A stretch of 63,500 nucleotides of DNA, taken from Neocallimastix lanati (nom. inval.). Lineage: Eukaryota; Neocallimastigomycota; Neocallimastigomycetes; Neocallimastigales; Neocallimastigaceae. Shown here piece by piece: positions 1-14,406 of this stretch; within the stretch, counting starts at the first letter, position 1, and each line of letters opens with the position of its first letter. The notes beneath the pieces were generated by a model. It did not search any database. It worked only from the letters and a program-made list of their open reading frames with translations, and was not told the origin of the DNA. Location of the stretch: contig JACVTC010000040.1 of assembly GCA_016946835.1 (NCBI GenBank), positions 1,216,501 to 1,280,000 of the forward strand. The letters run 5' to 3'. The translations under genes were made by a program, and so were the position numbers.

Positions 1-994
1 ATTATTAAAAATTAATACTTCATTAAAATTATATAATAATATTTTTAAAGTAATTATTAAAAGTAATTATTAAAATGAAATAATAGAAATAAAAAAATTT
101 ATATTTATAATATTAATTAAAATATTGAAATAAACAAAAAAAAAGTTTTAAGAAAATAAATCATTTAAAATTAATTATAATATTAAATATATTATAAATA
201 TAAAAATAAAATCCTTATATATGCTTTTTTTAAAAATAATCATTGTTGTTAAAATAATGAGTAATATTGAAGTAAATAAGTTTGTAATAAAAAAAAATTA
301 AAAACAAGAAAATATATTTGAAATATTAAAATAAATAAATTATGATGATAATAATAATAGTAATAAAAAAAAAGGAAAACAAGAAAAATACATAATAGCA
401 AAATATTTATTATTTCACGAGTATTATTAAATGACTTTATTATTACATTTGTTGGTATTATATATATATTTTATTTCAACACAATTTTCATTTCTTAATA
501 ATAGATATTAATGGAAATAAAAATAAAAAATTATTAGTTTTAATTTTTTTTTCTTATAAAAAATTATATATATAAATAAATTTTATTAACATTGTTATTA
601 TTTTTAATATTTTATTTTTTAATGTGGTAATTGATAAATCAATTACTTAATATTAATATTAATTAAATATTAATTATTGTTAAGTAATTTTTTATTATCT
701 TTTTTTTTTTTTTTGTTATTTATCATTATTTATGATTGTTAAATTTATAATTAAATTATTAATTAAATTTCATAATAATAAAGTTAATATAACAACAAAG
801 CATAAAAAATAAGAAAAGTATATATATGTATATATGGTATCAATGCATATGTACAAAATTTTTAGTAATTTTCCGTAATGTTAAAATTTTTTCCTAATTA
901 AAAAAGAAAATAATTAGAAATTATCTCAGTTTTTATTGGTTATATAAATTTCTTAATCTATATATATTAATATTATACAATGAAATAAAATATA

Positions 995-1080
995 TTAATT
1001 TATATTAATATACTTTTTAATATATACCTAAATATGTTAAAAAGTATATTAATATAAATTAAAATATATACCTAAATATG
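995..1080. repeat. 26-bp inverted repeat with copied loop
   Basis: Arms 995-1020 and 1037-1062 are perfect reverse complements around a 16-nt loop (1021-1036). The loop sequence tatatacctaaatatg is present again in direct orientation at 1065-1080, so the block reads arm, loop, inverted arm, loop. A long poly-T run follows at once. Confidence 0.9.
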
Positions 1081-1414
1081 TTTTTTTTTTTTTTTTTTTT
1101 TTTTTTTATTTGCTTTTCATTTCTTTCTTTATTAATAAATATTTAAAGATTACATAATTATTTGAAATTGGTTTGATTTTTATTTATATCTTGTTTAAAT
1201 TATGGTTATGTTTTTTTTTATTATTTATACTATAATTTATAACATATATATCATTTGAAATTCAATAATTTATAATTTAAATTCTATAATTTAACATTGT
1301 TAATTTATATTACTAACAATTTTAATATTTCTTTTTCTACTGCAAAATATTTTTTTGTAATTTTTATGGTTTTTATGACTATTGATTTATTATAAATTTT
1401 ACAAAAATAAAAAT

Positions 1415-1616
1415 ATATTATATATTTCTTAATATATGAATATTCATATAAACTATTTAATAGTTTTACTGATTATATTATTAATAATTTAATAATTAAA
1501 TTAACTATAAATATTATATAACTTAAATTATTAATAATATAATCAGTAAAACTATTAAATAGTTTATATGAATATTCATATATTAAGAAATATATAATAT
1601 TTATAGTTAATTTAAT
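1415..1616. repeat. 76-bp perfect inverted repeat (hairpin/foldback)
   Basis: Arms 1415-1490 and 1525-1600 are exact reverse complements, separated by 34 nt. Most of the spacer (1494-1514) is itself repeated in inverted orientation just outside the right arm (about 1596-1616). The arms contain enough non-repetitive order (gaatattcatataaac, agttttactgatt) that this is not chance in AT-rich DNA. No coding content or target duplication was recognised. Confidence 0.9.
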
Positions 1617-2620
1617 ATGTGAATTAAATTGTATTGAATTATAGTTCATTCAAATTAAATTAAATTAATTAAATAATATATTATTTAGATATGATATTGA
1701 TGAATAACAGAAAAATGTTTTTTTTTTTTTTTTTGTAATCTTATTTCATTTAATCATATCTATTTATGGAAAATAAAAATAGTTAATTAAAAATTATTAA
1801 TAAAAATTTTTTTTAAAAATAAAATATGTATTTAAATATATAACTTTTAAATTATTGATAAATTAAGAAATTATATATATAATAAAGTTATAATTGATTT
1901 TTTAAATTAATATAACCATAATTTGTTGATAATAAGATTAGTATAAATAATTTTAGTTAAATAGTCCATATAAATAGTAAATTATTTATCATAATTATCA
2001 TTATTATTTATATAAATAGAATTATTTGTATTAGTTATACTTTATTATAATTATATATTTTGCTGTGCAAAAAGAATGTTTAATTGTATTTATTACAATT
2101 AGAAATTTCAATAAATATTATACTATTATATAAGTTTATAATTAAAAACATTTTTTATATAATATTGGTAAACATTTTTCATATAATATTAGTTTTATAA
2201 ATTTTTATTCTTATTCTAATATATGTTTATTATATATAAATATTTATAATTAATAATTAATTTTTTTTTTTTCGTAAATATTTATTAAAAATGATAATTT
2301 CAAAAAATATATATATTTTTTTATATAGAATGTAATGTAACAAATTATCAAATGTTATCTATAAATTTATTTATCATTTTATTGAATTTATAATATATTA
2401 AATATTATGAAATTTTATATTTTTATAGGCTATATAAAATTTAGGCAAATTTTATTATTAATAAAATTAATAAATTTAAAATTTTTTAATAAACTTTTAT
2501 ATGCATATATATTTTATAATAATTTTAAAGTATAATTATTAACTGCTTAATTGTTAAAATATATATTTTAATAAACAATAATATAAACTATAATATTTTA
2601 ATACTTTAATACTCATACTG

Positions 2621-2785
2621 AAAAAAACTATATAATATTTTTATTTTAAATTGGAAAAAAAAATATAATATTTTTATTTTGCATTAAAAAAAAACTATAT
2701 AATATTTTTATTTTACATTAAAAAAAAACTATATAATATTTTTATTTTACATTAAAAAAATACTATATAATATTTTTATTTTAAA
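2621..2785. repeat. Tandem repeat, about 33-bp unit, five copies
   Basis: Units of the form ctatataatatttttatttta followed by cattaaaaaaaaa are repeated about five times with small differences, mainly in A-run length. A partial inverted copy (aaaataaaaaatattatag) follows. No gene overlaps it. Confidence 0.8.
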
Positions 2786-4042
2786 ATAAAAAATATTATA
2801 GAGTTTTTTTTTTATTTTAAATTAAATATTAATAAATATTTAATATAAAAAATATATATATATTTAAATATGTACCATTATTTATAATTTAATATTGGGT
2901 ATTAGGCTTTTAATATTCATAATATTTATATATATATATATATATATATTTTTTATTTGAAAATTTAAGGAGTAATTTAGGTGTAAAAAAAACTGAGCAA
3001 TGTAAATAATGGCAAGGTCTTTATTTTTAAAATATTTTAATATAATTTTTAATATTCATTACTAATAAATATATATATAATATAATAAATAGTATTATTT
3101 TGTTTTATTTTAATTTATTTTTTTTTTTTTTAAATAATAATGATTATAAAAGATATAATATTTACTTGATAATTTAAGATATTGATAATTTAAGATAATA
3201 GATAATATATTAAAATAAATTATTAAAATTATTTAAAAATTGTTAGTAGGAAATAATTCAATAGATAAATAATTTTTTAATAATTATATTTATATAAATA
3301 AAATTATTATTATTATAATTATTATTTTAAATATAAAATTTAAATATATTTTCTTTTACACACGTAGTAAAGATATTTATATCTTATTTATTTATTTTTT
3401 AATATATATATTTAAATATATAAATGGAAGTTCTAAAATTGTAAAAAAAAAAAAAAAATTTAATTATTCCTTTTATAAATCTTCTAAAATTTAGTTACTA
3501 AAATAATATTTATTAATATTTATAAGTAGAATTTTTTTTTTTTTAAGAAAAAAGAATATATATATTTTTATTTTTATTTTTTATTTTTATTTCATTATAA
3601 TATTATTTATTTTTGTAAATAGGAAAGAATATTATTAAAAATTTTTGTAAATTCAATGAAATATTATTTATTTTTTGTAAATAGGAATACATAATATATA
3701 CTATATTTTCATTGGTGGTTTACATTTTATATAATTAAAATGTCAACTATATATTTATTTTAAAAATTAATGTTAAGGTGTAACAAATATTAATTGAAGT
3801 TTGGGATAAAATGATAAATTATTATGGATAGGACAGTTCTTTTATGAAAAGTTACTTATCATTAATTATTATTAGTAAATTATATTATTTTAATTATTAA
3901 TCATAATTTATAATAATTATTATTGTTAATAATATTATAGATTATTAATATTATCGATTATATTATTAAAAAAAATAAGGCAATTATTTTAAAATGGTTA
4001 TAAATATGTGAATATTTAATAATAATTGATTAAAAAAGGTTA

Positions 4043-4090
<48 letters not shown>

Positions 4091-4316
4091 ATAAAAGTTT
4101 ATTATTGATTTTAGGCAATTATTTTATTTATTAAAAACAATAAAATTTATTTATTTATTTTTTATTTTATTTTTATTTTTTTTTTTAAATCTTTGTTTAA
4201 ATAATACTTAACTGATATTATTATTATTTTCTTAATAAAATAACAAAAAATTAGTAAATCGTTCATCATTATATATGATATATTTGTAATATAATTATTT
4301 AATACTAAAATTTTTA

Positions 4317-4573
<257 letters not shown>

Positions 4574-4698
4574 TATTGCTTTTATTATTGTTATTTATAA
4601 TTTATTAAGTGTTTCACATAAAAAATAAAAGGTTAATAATAAATCGTTAATCACGTATAACATATTTAAAATATAATTATTTAATACTAAATTTTTTA

Positions 4699-4732
<34 letters not shown>

Positions 4733-4785
4733 GAGTTTTTATTTGTTATTATTTAATAAATATATAAAAGGATTAGAGTTTTGAT

Positions 4786-5216
4786 GAGTAAATACATAGA
4801 AATACATAGACATACACTTAATGATTGGCCATCTCACATTAGTGCCCCAACAGTTATTACTGTAGGTGTGAAGATATATAGCATACCTGTACAGCGTCGC
4901 CGCTTACAACACGTCGTTACACGTCTTGTCTGGAGCTGAATTCCATATGTGTTTCTATGTGTATCTTCCATTGACCATAAGTATCAGAAAGAGAACAATT
5001 CACTCCCCTAAGTGGGTGTAATCGTTGGCGTGTTGGAATTTGTCCTGCCTAATTCCTATAGAATTAGCTGGGGACATCATCAAGTCTTATGATTAAGTCG
5101 TAGCGTGGTATCAAGGTTGGGTGAGTAAGTATCCAGGGGAAAGTATTTTGGATACCACTGTGATTCCTTGATAGAAAACTTCAGTGCTTATTTGATACCT
5201 TGTCAGGAATTAGAAT
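4786..5216. mobile_element. 431-bp GC-richer insertion with 13-bp target duplication
   Basis: This island is far richer in G and C than its surroundings. It is bounded by the perfect 13-bp direct repeat ttagagttttgat at 4773-4785 and 5217-5229, the mark of target-primed retrotransposition. It contains strong local inverted repeats: ctaattc/gaattag near 5050, gtggtatc/gataccac (about 5106 and 5151), and ggtatcaa/ttgatacc near the right end. A 27-nt stretch at the left end is mirrored near 4947-4970. No long open frame was found. The minus-strand end reads as a short repeat tail (tatgtatttc twice), so a SINE-like RNA copied in minus orientation is a reasonable guess. A truncated LINE 3' end is the alternative. 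Confidence 0.65.
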
Positions 5217-5355
5217 TTAGAGTTTTGATATTATAACATAATATTAAAGAAATTAGAAGAATTTATATTATTGAAATAATTAAAATTAATTGAATGTTAA
5301 AAGAAATTAATTAATATATTTTATATAATCTTTAAAATTAGAATTATTAGTTTTA

Positions 5356-6600
<1,245 letters not shown>

Positions 6601-6621
6601 ATATTATTGAAATAATTAGGA

Positions 6622-6658
6622 TATTATGGGTAATAAGGTAGCTTTGTTGATACCATAA

Positions 6659-6705
<47 letters not shown>

Positions 6706-6748
6706 GAAGTATTATGGGTAATAAGGTAGCTTTGTTGATACTATAATA

Positions 6749-6799
<51 letters not shown>
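6622..6799. repeat. Two 40-bp hairpin units each followed by long poly-T
   Basis: Units 6622-6661 and 6710-6749 differ by one base. Each begins tattatgg and ends ccataata or ctataata (8-bp inverted ends). Each is followed by pure T: 40 nt at 6662-6701 and 49 nt at 6751-6799. Read on the minus strand, each T run is a poly-A tract. Confidence 0.85.
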
Positions 6800-6802
<3 letters not shown>

Positions 6803-8559
6803 TCCGTAATTATTGCGAACTACTTTATTTATTTATTTATTTATTTATTCATTAATTATATGAATATTTATGTAATTAATAAAAAACATAAAATTAATAA
6901 AAAAAAAAAAAAATAAATATTATTAGTCTAATTAGAACATAATAATAATTTAAATAATAATGTGAAATAAAAGTAATAATCAAGATAGAGGGTATAAATA
7001 AATTCAGAAAAAAGTTCATAGACAACGAACCTCACCTTCATATTACAAGATCTTTGTTTTAAAAGGAATTCTTATTCTGGATTAGGGTTTTGAATTGACT
7101 ATCTGAAAGAAATTATGGTCTTCCCCTTCAGAGACATTGGCCCTGCTAGCCTGTCTTAACTGTAATTTTCATCGATGATACTATTAGTTCTCCTGTTTAG
7201 TTTGCGCTTATACTCTCGGAATAGCAATCCTTGTCGATTACTAACCCTCGGTATAATTTCTGTAAAGAGTGCTACAAATAGCACCAAGAATGGCAATGGC
7301 TTTTTTTAGAATAATCACCAGAAAAGAATTGGTTCTTAAACAAAATATCCCATTTCTTCATATAATTTAAATCAATAATGTTTACATCTCTTCCACTATG
7401 AAGGAAGTTCTATAATCAGTATCACGTCACATATATATTTACATACTCATTTTTCAGAAGACTACTAATATTAACACGATTTTCACCAATTGATTTATTC
7501 AGTGTATTATTAGTAACGGTACTTTTATTTTTACTATCATTAATATTAATATTCCTATTTTCACTATTAATACTATTGTTATTAACAATATTATTTCTAT
7601 TGTTATTATTATTAATATTGTACTCTTCATTATTACTATCAGAATCAGTACTTGATTCTATGTTAATTATATCTGTGATAACAGTGTTTATATTACTATT
7701 TGATATTGGACATTATTTAGAAATTATTAAAAATCTTTCATAAAAAATTTCAATATCCCTATAAATATTTCATTCGAAATTCATGGAGAAGATAGCATTT
7801 AGAAAATCAAAGCTTTCTATAATAACAAGAACATCGTTCCAGACAGCAGTTTTCATTCCTCTTGGCGGCTTTGGCAACACGAGTATCGAATTTATATTCA
7901 CATCTGACACGAGGGTACCCATGGTAAGCCAATGCTATATTCAGGAAACTTGAAGTTGAACTCTAGGGAGTCTCTAGTTTTTTCAAATTTATTTTTCTTA
8001 TAAACCTTAGCCTTGATTGATTTTCCTGTCATATCTCTATCCAAGTAAAAATTTACAATTGGATTTTTTTTTTTTGAGGAAAATTTATCTAATTTGTCTG
8101 CTAAAATTTTACTTTTTTTTTTTTTTGCTTATTTTACACATGAAGTCTACAATGTGATATATTTCTAAGTAAATCAGTGATAATATGTTTCCAGTTTTTC
8201 CATTTTTTAAAACACCTTACTTGAGCAATCGCACATTTTGTCGAAAGAGAAGGAATTTTAAGTTCCTTTGAAACACAATAAAGGGAAGTAAAGCTATTCC
8301 CATTAGAAAATTCTTCAATTCCACTATAATCCTGAATTAACTAGTGTCTGTGTACTTCTTGTTCTTTCTTTGCTTGATAGAAGTGGAGGTATATAATAAG
8401 AAACTTGTCCAATTAGTATAGCTGAAAATAACATTAACATTCATTTATAAGGGAATAAAATATGAGAATTCTTCAGAAATCCTTTTATAGAATAAAGTGC
8501 TTTTCTAACTTTATTGTTCATTCTCTGTATGATTCGATTCAGTTCTAAATCATTTGAAA

Positions 8560-9620
8560 AAAACAGTATACCTAGGTAGGTAGGTATTTGCAATTCGTTT
8601 TAGGTAACTCTTGACTTGAAGGATAAAAGGTATTGTCACTATTATTAAGAAATATTGAAACTTCTCCTTGTACTATTAAATTTTGAACATTTATTGATAC
8701 CATATTGAATTTCATTATTTCTTACGTACTTACTGGCTAATATCAACAATTTCTTAAGTTGAGATCTTGTGGGAACACATAACATAATGTCATTTGTAAA
8801 GAGACCTCCACAACAAACGTTTATCATCAGTTGAGATTTCGTATTTATCATATTTATTAAAAATGTCATTAATGAACAAGTTAAATAAAATTGGTGAGAG
8901 AGTGGACAGTCTTGAAGAACACCTTTCTTAATACTAGATGATTATGATAATTGTTCATCAACCCTTACACAAACCTTAGAAAATAAGTATATGTTTTCAA
9001 TAAATTTATAAACACTTAACCTCTAATACCTTAGTGATGAATCTACATTAATAAATTATATATGGGAACTGAGTCAAACACCTTTTTAAGGTCCAAAAAA
9101 AGCAAGGTGAAGTATTTTTATATTTTTCAAATTTTCTTCTGGGACATATAATTCTTGATGAAATGTAAAGACTTATACATTCTTCTCGGTTACGAAATCC
9201 ATATTGTTTTGGTCTAAATATATTATTTTATCAATTCTATGTATTTAAAAATTCTATTAGGGATGATTTTTGCTATAATTTTTAATCCATTATTGATGAG
9301 AGAGATGCCATGATAGTTATTACAATATGATGGATCACTCTTTTTTATGAATAGAAACTTTCGATGTGTTATTCTATGATTTTTCAAAATCACCATTCCA
9401 AGTACGATTGATTAAGATTTTGAGTCATTTAAAAACCTGATGAAATATTACAATTATTTTTACTACATTTTTCTGAATCATTTTTATTAGGAATCAAAGC
9501 TTTGAAGAATATTCCATTGAAATCTAATTAGGATCACAAACTTTAAAGTTAGGGGTAGATTAGATCACCTCCCTAATTTCTTCATAGCTAATATGGTTAA
9601 TTTCCCATTCTTGTTGCCTT
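8560..9620 (-). pseudogene. LINE reverse transcriptase remnant
   Basis: Read on the minus strand, about 9620-9530 resembles the conserved lead-in of LINE RTs (QQEWEINHISYEEIREVI, then a stop). About 8930-8860 resembles the RT block with PLSPILFNLFINDIF. The stretch 8869-8645 contains the catalytic-loop region, followed by the typical CVPTRSQLKKLLILASKY. The catalytic FADD is now FTND, and stops or frame changes separate the blocks. It cannot be an active enzyme. Confidence 0.75.
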
Positions 9621-9787
9621 TGATTTATATATAAATGTATATATTTTATTTTATTTATATATTTTTTAGCTTAGTTTTTATATTTTTATAATTTAATTTT
9701 TTATTCTATTATATTTGTATTATTATTATTATTATTATTATTATTTTAGTAATATTAAATTAATCTGATAATTTTTAAATTTAAATC

Positions 9788-9822
<35 letters not shown>

Positions 9823-10351
9823 TATCATTAGTAAAAATTAATACAATAAATAGATTATAAGTATGTTGAGGACTAATTATAAGTAAATAGAATTGTAAAT
9901 GAAGTTCCCAAATTCCTAAGTGCTTCAGAATCTTTCCAGAAATACTTAGAAAGACTACGACATGAAGAATTCGACCCTAGAAATTTATAATGAGACTGCA
10001 AAGCTTCTTAATTTTTCTATCTGTAAAAGATACTAAATTTATTGTTATTGCTTTTAATAGGATGAGAGACCGTGAATTATTTATCTTTGTATTCTTTTTT
10101 ATCCATTTTTATGATTTCCTATTATTATTTTTAAGATCTAATGAATATCCAATTTTAATCCAATATAAATATTCTTTTTTCCTAAATTCGTTACATTTAT
10201 TATGAATTGATTCACATAGTCTATTATATGAATTTAACAATTTTAGCAAATTCATTGGAATTACTTGTAGATTTATAATACTTAATTTGTTTATATTTTT
10301 TATATTTAATATATTTTACCTTTTGAGGACAAAAAAATTTTATGGGACATT

Positions 10352-11101
10352 CTAAGCATCGTTTTTCTGATTTCTGTCGACGATGTAATCGATAAAATCC
10401 TTAGTAATGGAATTACTACTGTTGATGAATTTTTCGACTATACTATCTGCTGAAAGTTCCCCATTTCCTAATTCTTCTCTAAGAATATCAAATTTATGGT
10501 GATCACAAATTTCTTTCTTAAGTTCAAGACATTTATACCAATCCCACCTACTAACAAATTTTTTTTTTTTTTGGTAAAAAAAATAATTCATCTGTGGTAG
10601 TTTATCTTGCAATAAACTATGAACGGTTTATGATCAGATACAGAAGGATAGTCAACAAAAATAGGCACTTGATATTTTATCCGGCATACTTGAGTTGACT
10701 AACGCATGATCAATATCTGATGAATATCTATCTCTAGTCCATGAAATAGGTAAACCATTAATCGAAAGAATAAACCAGTTACTAAAGGTTACTATTGGCT
10801 AATTTACCTTGTAAGTCAGCGATGCTCAAGTTAAAAGTCTCCAAGAAGAATAGATGGATGATTCATGTGATTCTGAAACCATATAAAAATTTAAGAGAAT
10901 GCATATCGGACTTGTAATGAGCGTTTCTTCGTGGGTAGTGAGAATATAGACATTTCCTATGGAACATTTAGAGTGATTCCATAGACTATATGTTGCTAAA
11001 GAAACAAGATGAATATAGGAATTATCTTTAAGTACAGCTTGACATGAGACATGATGCCCAAGATATAGACCTCTCTGCAACCTTGGCGTATTTGGATCCA
11101 T
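10352..11101 (-). pseudogene. LINE endonuclease and linker remnant
   Basis: Two minus-strand open pieces, 11101-10826 and 10612-10352. The first carries NVYILTTHEE, reminiscent of the NVYAP segment of APE-type LINE endonucleases. It ends in a region matching the usual LGDFN...SW position, but the metal-binding residues are not intact. The second is a charged linker (LKKEICDHHKFDILREEL...) of the kind found between EN and RT. The endonuclease call is weaker than the RT call. Confidence 0.5.
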
Positions 11102-11230
11102 TCTTTTTTAGAAATATTTGTAGTTGGGAAGTGTTACTTTCCATGGATTTCTAGCATCATTGGTACCATTACCTGTTTCCTGAAAACATAGAAGTATTAA
11201 TGGTTTAAAAAATCGAGTTGAAGTACTCAA

Positions 11231-11946
11231 TAATATCTTTTTTTTTTTTTTTTTTACAAAATTCATTTTGTGAAAAAAAAAACTTTTCTGTGTTAGAATG
11301 TGAAATTAGATTGAGAAATACAATTATAACATTTACTAAGTAAGTTGAACTATGATTTGCTAAGTTTGTATAATTGGGATGTATTATTAGATATTAAATT
11401 TTGTTTTAAATGCTGAAAATAAAACTTTATGATTCCATTTGGAACATCTCAAATAATGACATTTTTTACTCCTGATATAGCTTTTTTCAAGTACTTTTTC
11501 AAATTTTGCGTTATTGAAATTTGGAGTATATACTTTAATCCTGAAGAAACTATCATTGAATTTAGAAATACTTTTCACTAACAAAATACTATCCTTACAT
11601 TTTTTTTTTTTTTTTTGCATATAGAATGAATAAATACATTTATTTTAGCATACAAATAAAAATCAACCATGTGTTATCAATAGTTGTTCCATAACAGTGA
11701 GAACCCCAGGTGAAATATCTTTTCCTTAATGAACTTTAAATTACAAATTAATAAAAATGAAACAAATATAAACTAAAATATTAAAAACATAAATAAAAAT
11801 AAATATAAAAAAATTAAAAAAGAAATTAAAATAGTTTAAAAATAATATAATAATATATAAGCTTTTTCTTTGTTTCTTTGTGCAGTTAACTGAAAAATGT
11901 TTAAGTAGAATAAACAACTTATGAGTTTTGTTGTAATGAATAATCT

Positions 11947-11987
<41 letters not shown>

Positions 11988-13327
11988 TGTTATCTTTTGA
12001 GTTTTTGATTTTCTTTGAATTAATAAAGCTTTGATTAATGTTAATACTTTTATGCAAAGTAATCATATAAAAATTAAAATGAAAAGGTAAAAAAATGTAA
12101 GTAATGAAAGACTAAAAAAAGATTTACATCCCGTTAAATAAAGTCTTAAACACAAGCTTTGGAGTGAATCTTTCTTCTACATTTCCATTATTCAATACCG
12201 ACATGAGAGTTTAAATATTACTATAGAAAAATACTGAAAAATACAAATACAAAATAATACTAAGAGTAAAAAATACAATAGATTTATTACAATGTAGAAA
12301 CTACATGATACTATCAATTATATAACTCCAATATTATTACATATCCAGTTTAAAACTGTATAAAGCATCAAGTTCACTTTTTTTAAGTCTTTCAATATTC
12401 CATGTTTTCTCTCTTCGTAACTAGAAGTCACATAAGTAAGGATAACCATTGATTATCAACATAATTACATAAAAATTGTTAATTATTACACCTGATATAG
12501 GCTATTCCTTTTCCATCAATCCTCTATGGACCTGGAAAAACATTACATATCATTGTTTTTTTTTTTTTAATATATAAATTTAATTTTCGTTGAAATTATT
12601 ATTATATTCGTTTTAATGAGAAAAATAATATTACTATTATTGTTGTCAATATTTTAATATGAAAAATACATTGTATATAATTAATTTTTTTTTTTTTTTT
12701 TTATGAGTTAATTTTGTTTAACAATGAATGTAAATTAGATACTATTGGAATGAGTAATGCTTAAAGTTTAAAATAGTCATTCTCCATTGTTAACATAAAA
12801 TGAAGTAAGAAATAGAGAAGTCTTGGTTGATACTAAAAGATTGATTGATATTTTTATGAAGTTAATTTTAAATGTATAAATTTAATTATATTGAAGTTAC
12901 TATTATTATCTTATTAATGAGAAAAATACTATTTGTAAATACTGATTTTACTTGACTGGTAGTAACCTTGATAATTAAGCGTTATAAATTTGTATGTGAT
13001 TCCAATGAATTTACTAAAAATTGTTGACTTGTATAACAAATTATGACAATCAATTCATAAAAAAAATGTAATGAAATTTAAAAAAAAAAAAAAAAATATT
13101 TATATTAGATAAAAATTAGGTGTTCCTTAGGTCTTAAAAATGATGGTAGGAAAGCATGGAAATGTGAAAAAAAAAAAAAATGCAAAAATAATTTAATCAA
13201 TTGTTTAAAGACTCTCATTCTATTAAAGATAATAACAATGAATTAGTATCTTCTACAAATGGAAATAATTAAGAAGTTTGACATTATTATTATAAATTTC
13301 TAATGTCGGATTCTTCAGGTCATCTTT
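11231..13327. other. AT-rich DNA with LINE scraps
   Basis: No intact gene. Slightly GC-richer patches at about 12120-12210 and 12360-12545 read on the minus strand as short LINE-like pieces (for example WNIERLKKSELDALYSFKLD around 12400). Because they lie upstream of the endonuclease remnant, they probably belong to a second decayed copy. The rest is AT-rich sequence with poly-T runs, for instance about 11950-11985. Confidence 0.5.
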
Positions 13328-13448
13328 AATTACTAACTGCTAAATTTTATGAGAAACATTTAATACTAATTTTCTGATTCTAATATGTTTTTTTATTTAT
13401 GTATGTATGTATTCAAGTGTAGTTAATCTTGAATATTCTAATTATATT
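13328..13448. repeat. Left copy of 121-bp direct repeat
   Basis: Nearly identical to 14407-14527, with about two or three mismatches over 121 bp. It contains tatgtatgtatgtattcaag. The copies lie 1079 bp apart and bracket a LINE-derived segment, so they could be terminal repeats or a segmental duplication. Confidence 0.9.
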
Positions 13449-13454
13449 TTAGAG

Positions 13455-13600
13455 AGATTCCGATGTACTTAGGAATTTGGGAAATGGGAAATCCAAGGCA
13501 ACAAGAATAGGAAATTAACCAAGATATAAACGATAAAGAAATTAGTGAGGTAATCCTATCTGTCTCTCACATATATCATCTTGATCATAACTTTCGAAAC
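13455..13600 (+). pseudogene. Plus-strand LINE fragment
   Basis: On the plus strand this reads YLGIWEMGNPRQQE, a stop, EINQDINDKEISEVILSV. That matches the RT lead-in of the decayed LINE in opposite orientation (minus strand about 9925-9530), including the DNA string cttaggaatttgggaa. About 280 bp present in the other copy are missing between the two matched blocks. The sequence to 14330 is low-complexity; a Lys-rich minus-strand frame (14158-13934) is of doubtful origin. Confidence 0.55.
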
Positions 13601-14406
13601 TACTGATTTTGTTCTTATTTTTTTTTTTATTTTTAGAGATATATGATATTTCTTCTTCTTTTTCGTCATTTTTTTCTTGGATAAAGATTGTACGGTTTCT
13701 AATCTGTTATTTTTTTCTTTATCTTCTAATATTTTATCAACATCGTTCGAGATACTTTATTTTATTTCCAAGAAGTTTAATCATTTCTCTGGTAGTCCTT
13801 TGAACAAGTAATTTAATTTTTCCCTGTTACTAAATTTTTTGTCTTTCTTTTTTTCCTAGTTTTTGAGTGATGTCTAAGAATTTTTTGATATATTTCAAGG
13901 TTTTTTTTTTATCACTTTCGGCTTTTATATACTTTAATCTTCTGAAGAGTTTTTGCATTTCATTGATTTTTCTTCATGATATTTTTTGTTCTTGAGTACC
14001 TCTAATATTAAGTATGCTGAATTTTTTTCTCTCTTTTTATTTCTAATAAAGGATTTTATTTTTGTATCTATTGGATTTCTTAAAAAGCTCAAAACTTTAA
14101 AGTTGTTCATTTTGTGTTCCTTAATTTTTTTCTTTTTTTCACCTTCTTCACATAACATATTTCTTTTTTACTTTTTTTTTTATAATATCATCAATGTTTC
14201 TTCTCAACGTACTCACTTAATCAAGCGCCTTGAAGTTCTAGGATAAAGTCTTCGTATTATTCTTTATAGTTGTATTCAGTCAGGACATATTCCATTCTAT
14301 TAAGAGCTATTTCAGTTGTTCCGGTCATCTTATAAATGTATTTATATATTGCTAATATTATTTAATGAATTTGTTTATTAATTACAAATTATTAATTACT
14401 ATTTCT

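Larger units (their letters stand above)
7021..11230 (-). mobile_element. Decayed non-LTR (LINE) retrotransposon
   Basis: On the minus strand, order and content fit one LINE: endonuclease-like remnant (about 11.1-10.7 kb), linker (10612-10352), reverse transcriptase (about 9620-8560), Asn/Ser-rich linker (about 7680-7440), and a C-terminal region to about 7030. Many stops and frame changes break every part, so this is a fossil. The region is GC-richer than the intergenic DNA around it, as expected of former coding sequence. LINE motifs are visible in pieces: an EEIREVI-like segment before the RT, a GVLQDCPLSPILFNLFINDI-like segment, and LLF-x-x-DIMLCVPTRSQLKKLL. Neither the exact ends nor a target duplication could be located. 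Confidence 0.75.

Noticed and set aside
2621-2785. CRISPR-like array
   Set aside because: Units are contiguous with no unique spacers; simple tandem repeat in eukaryotic DNA.
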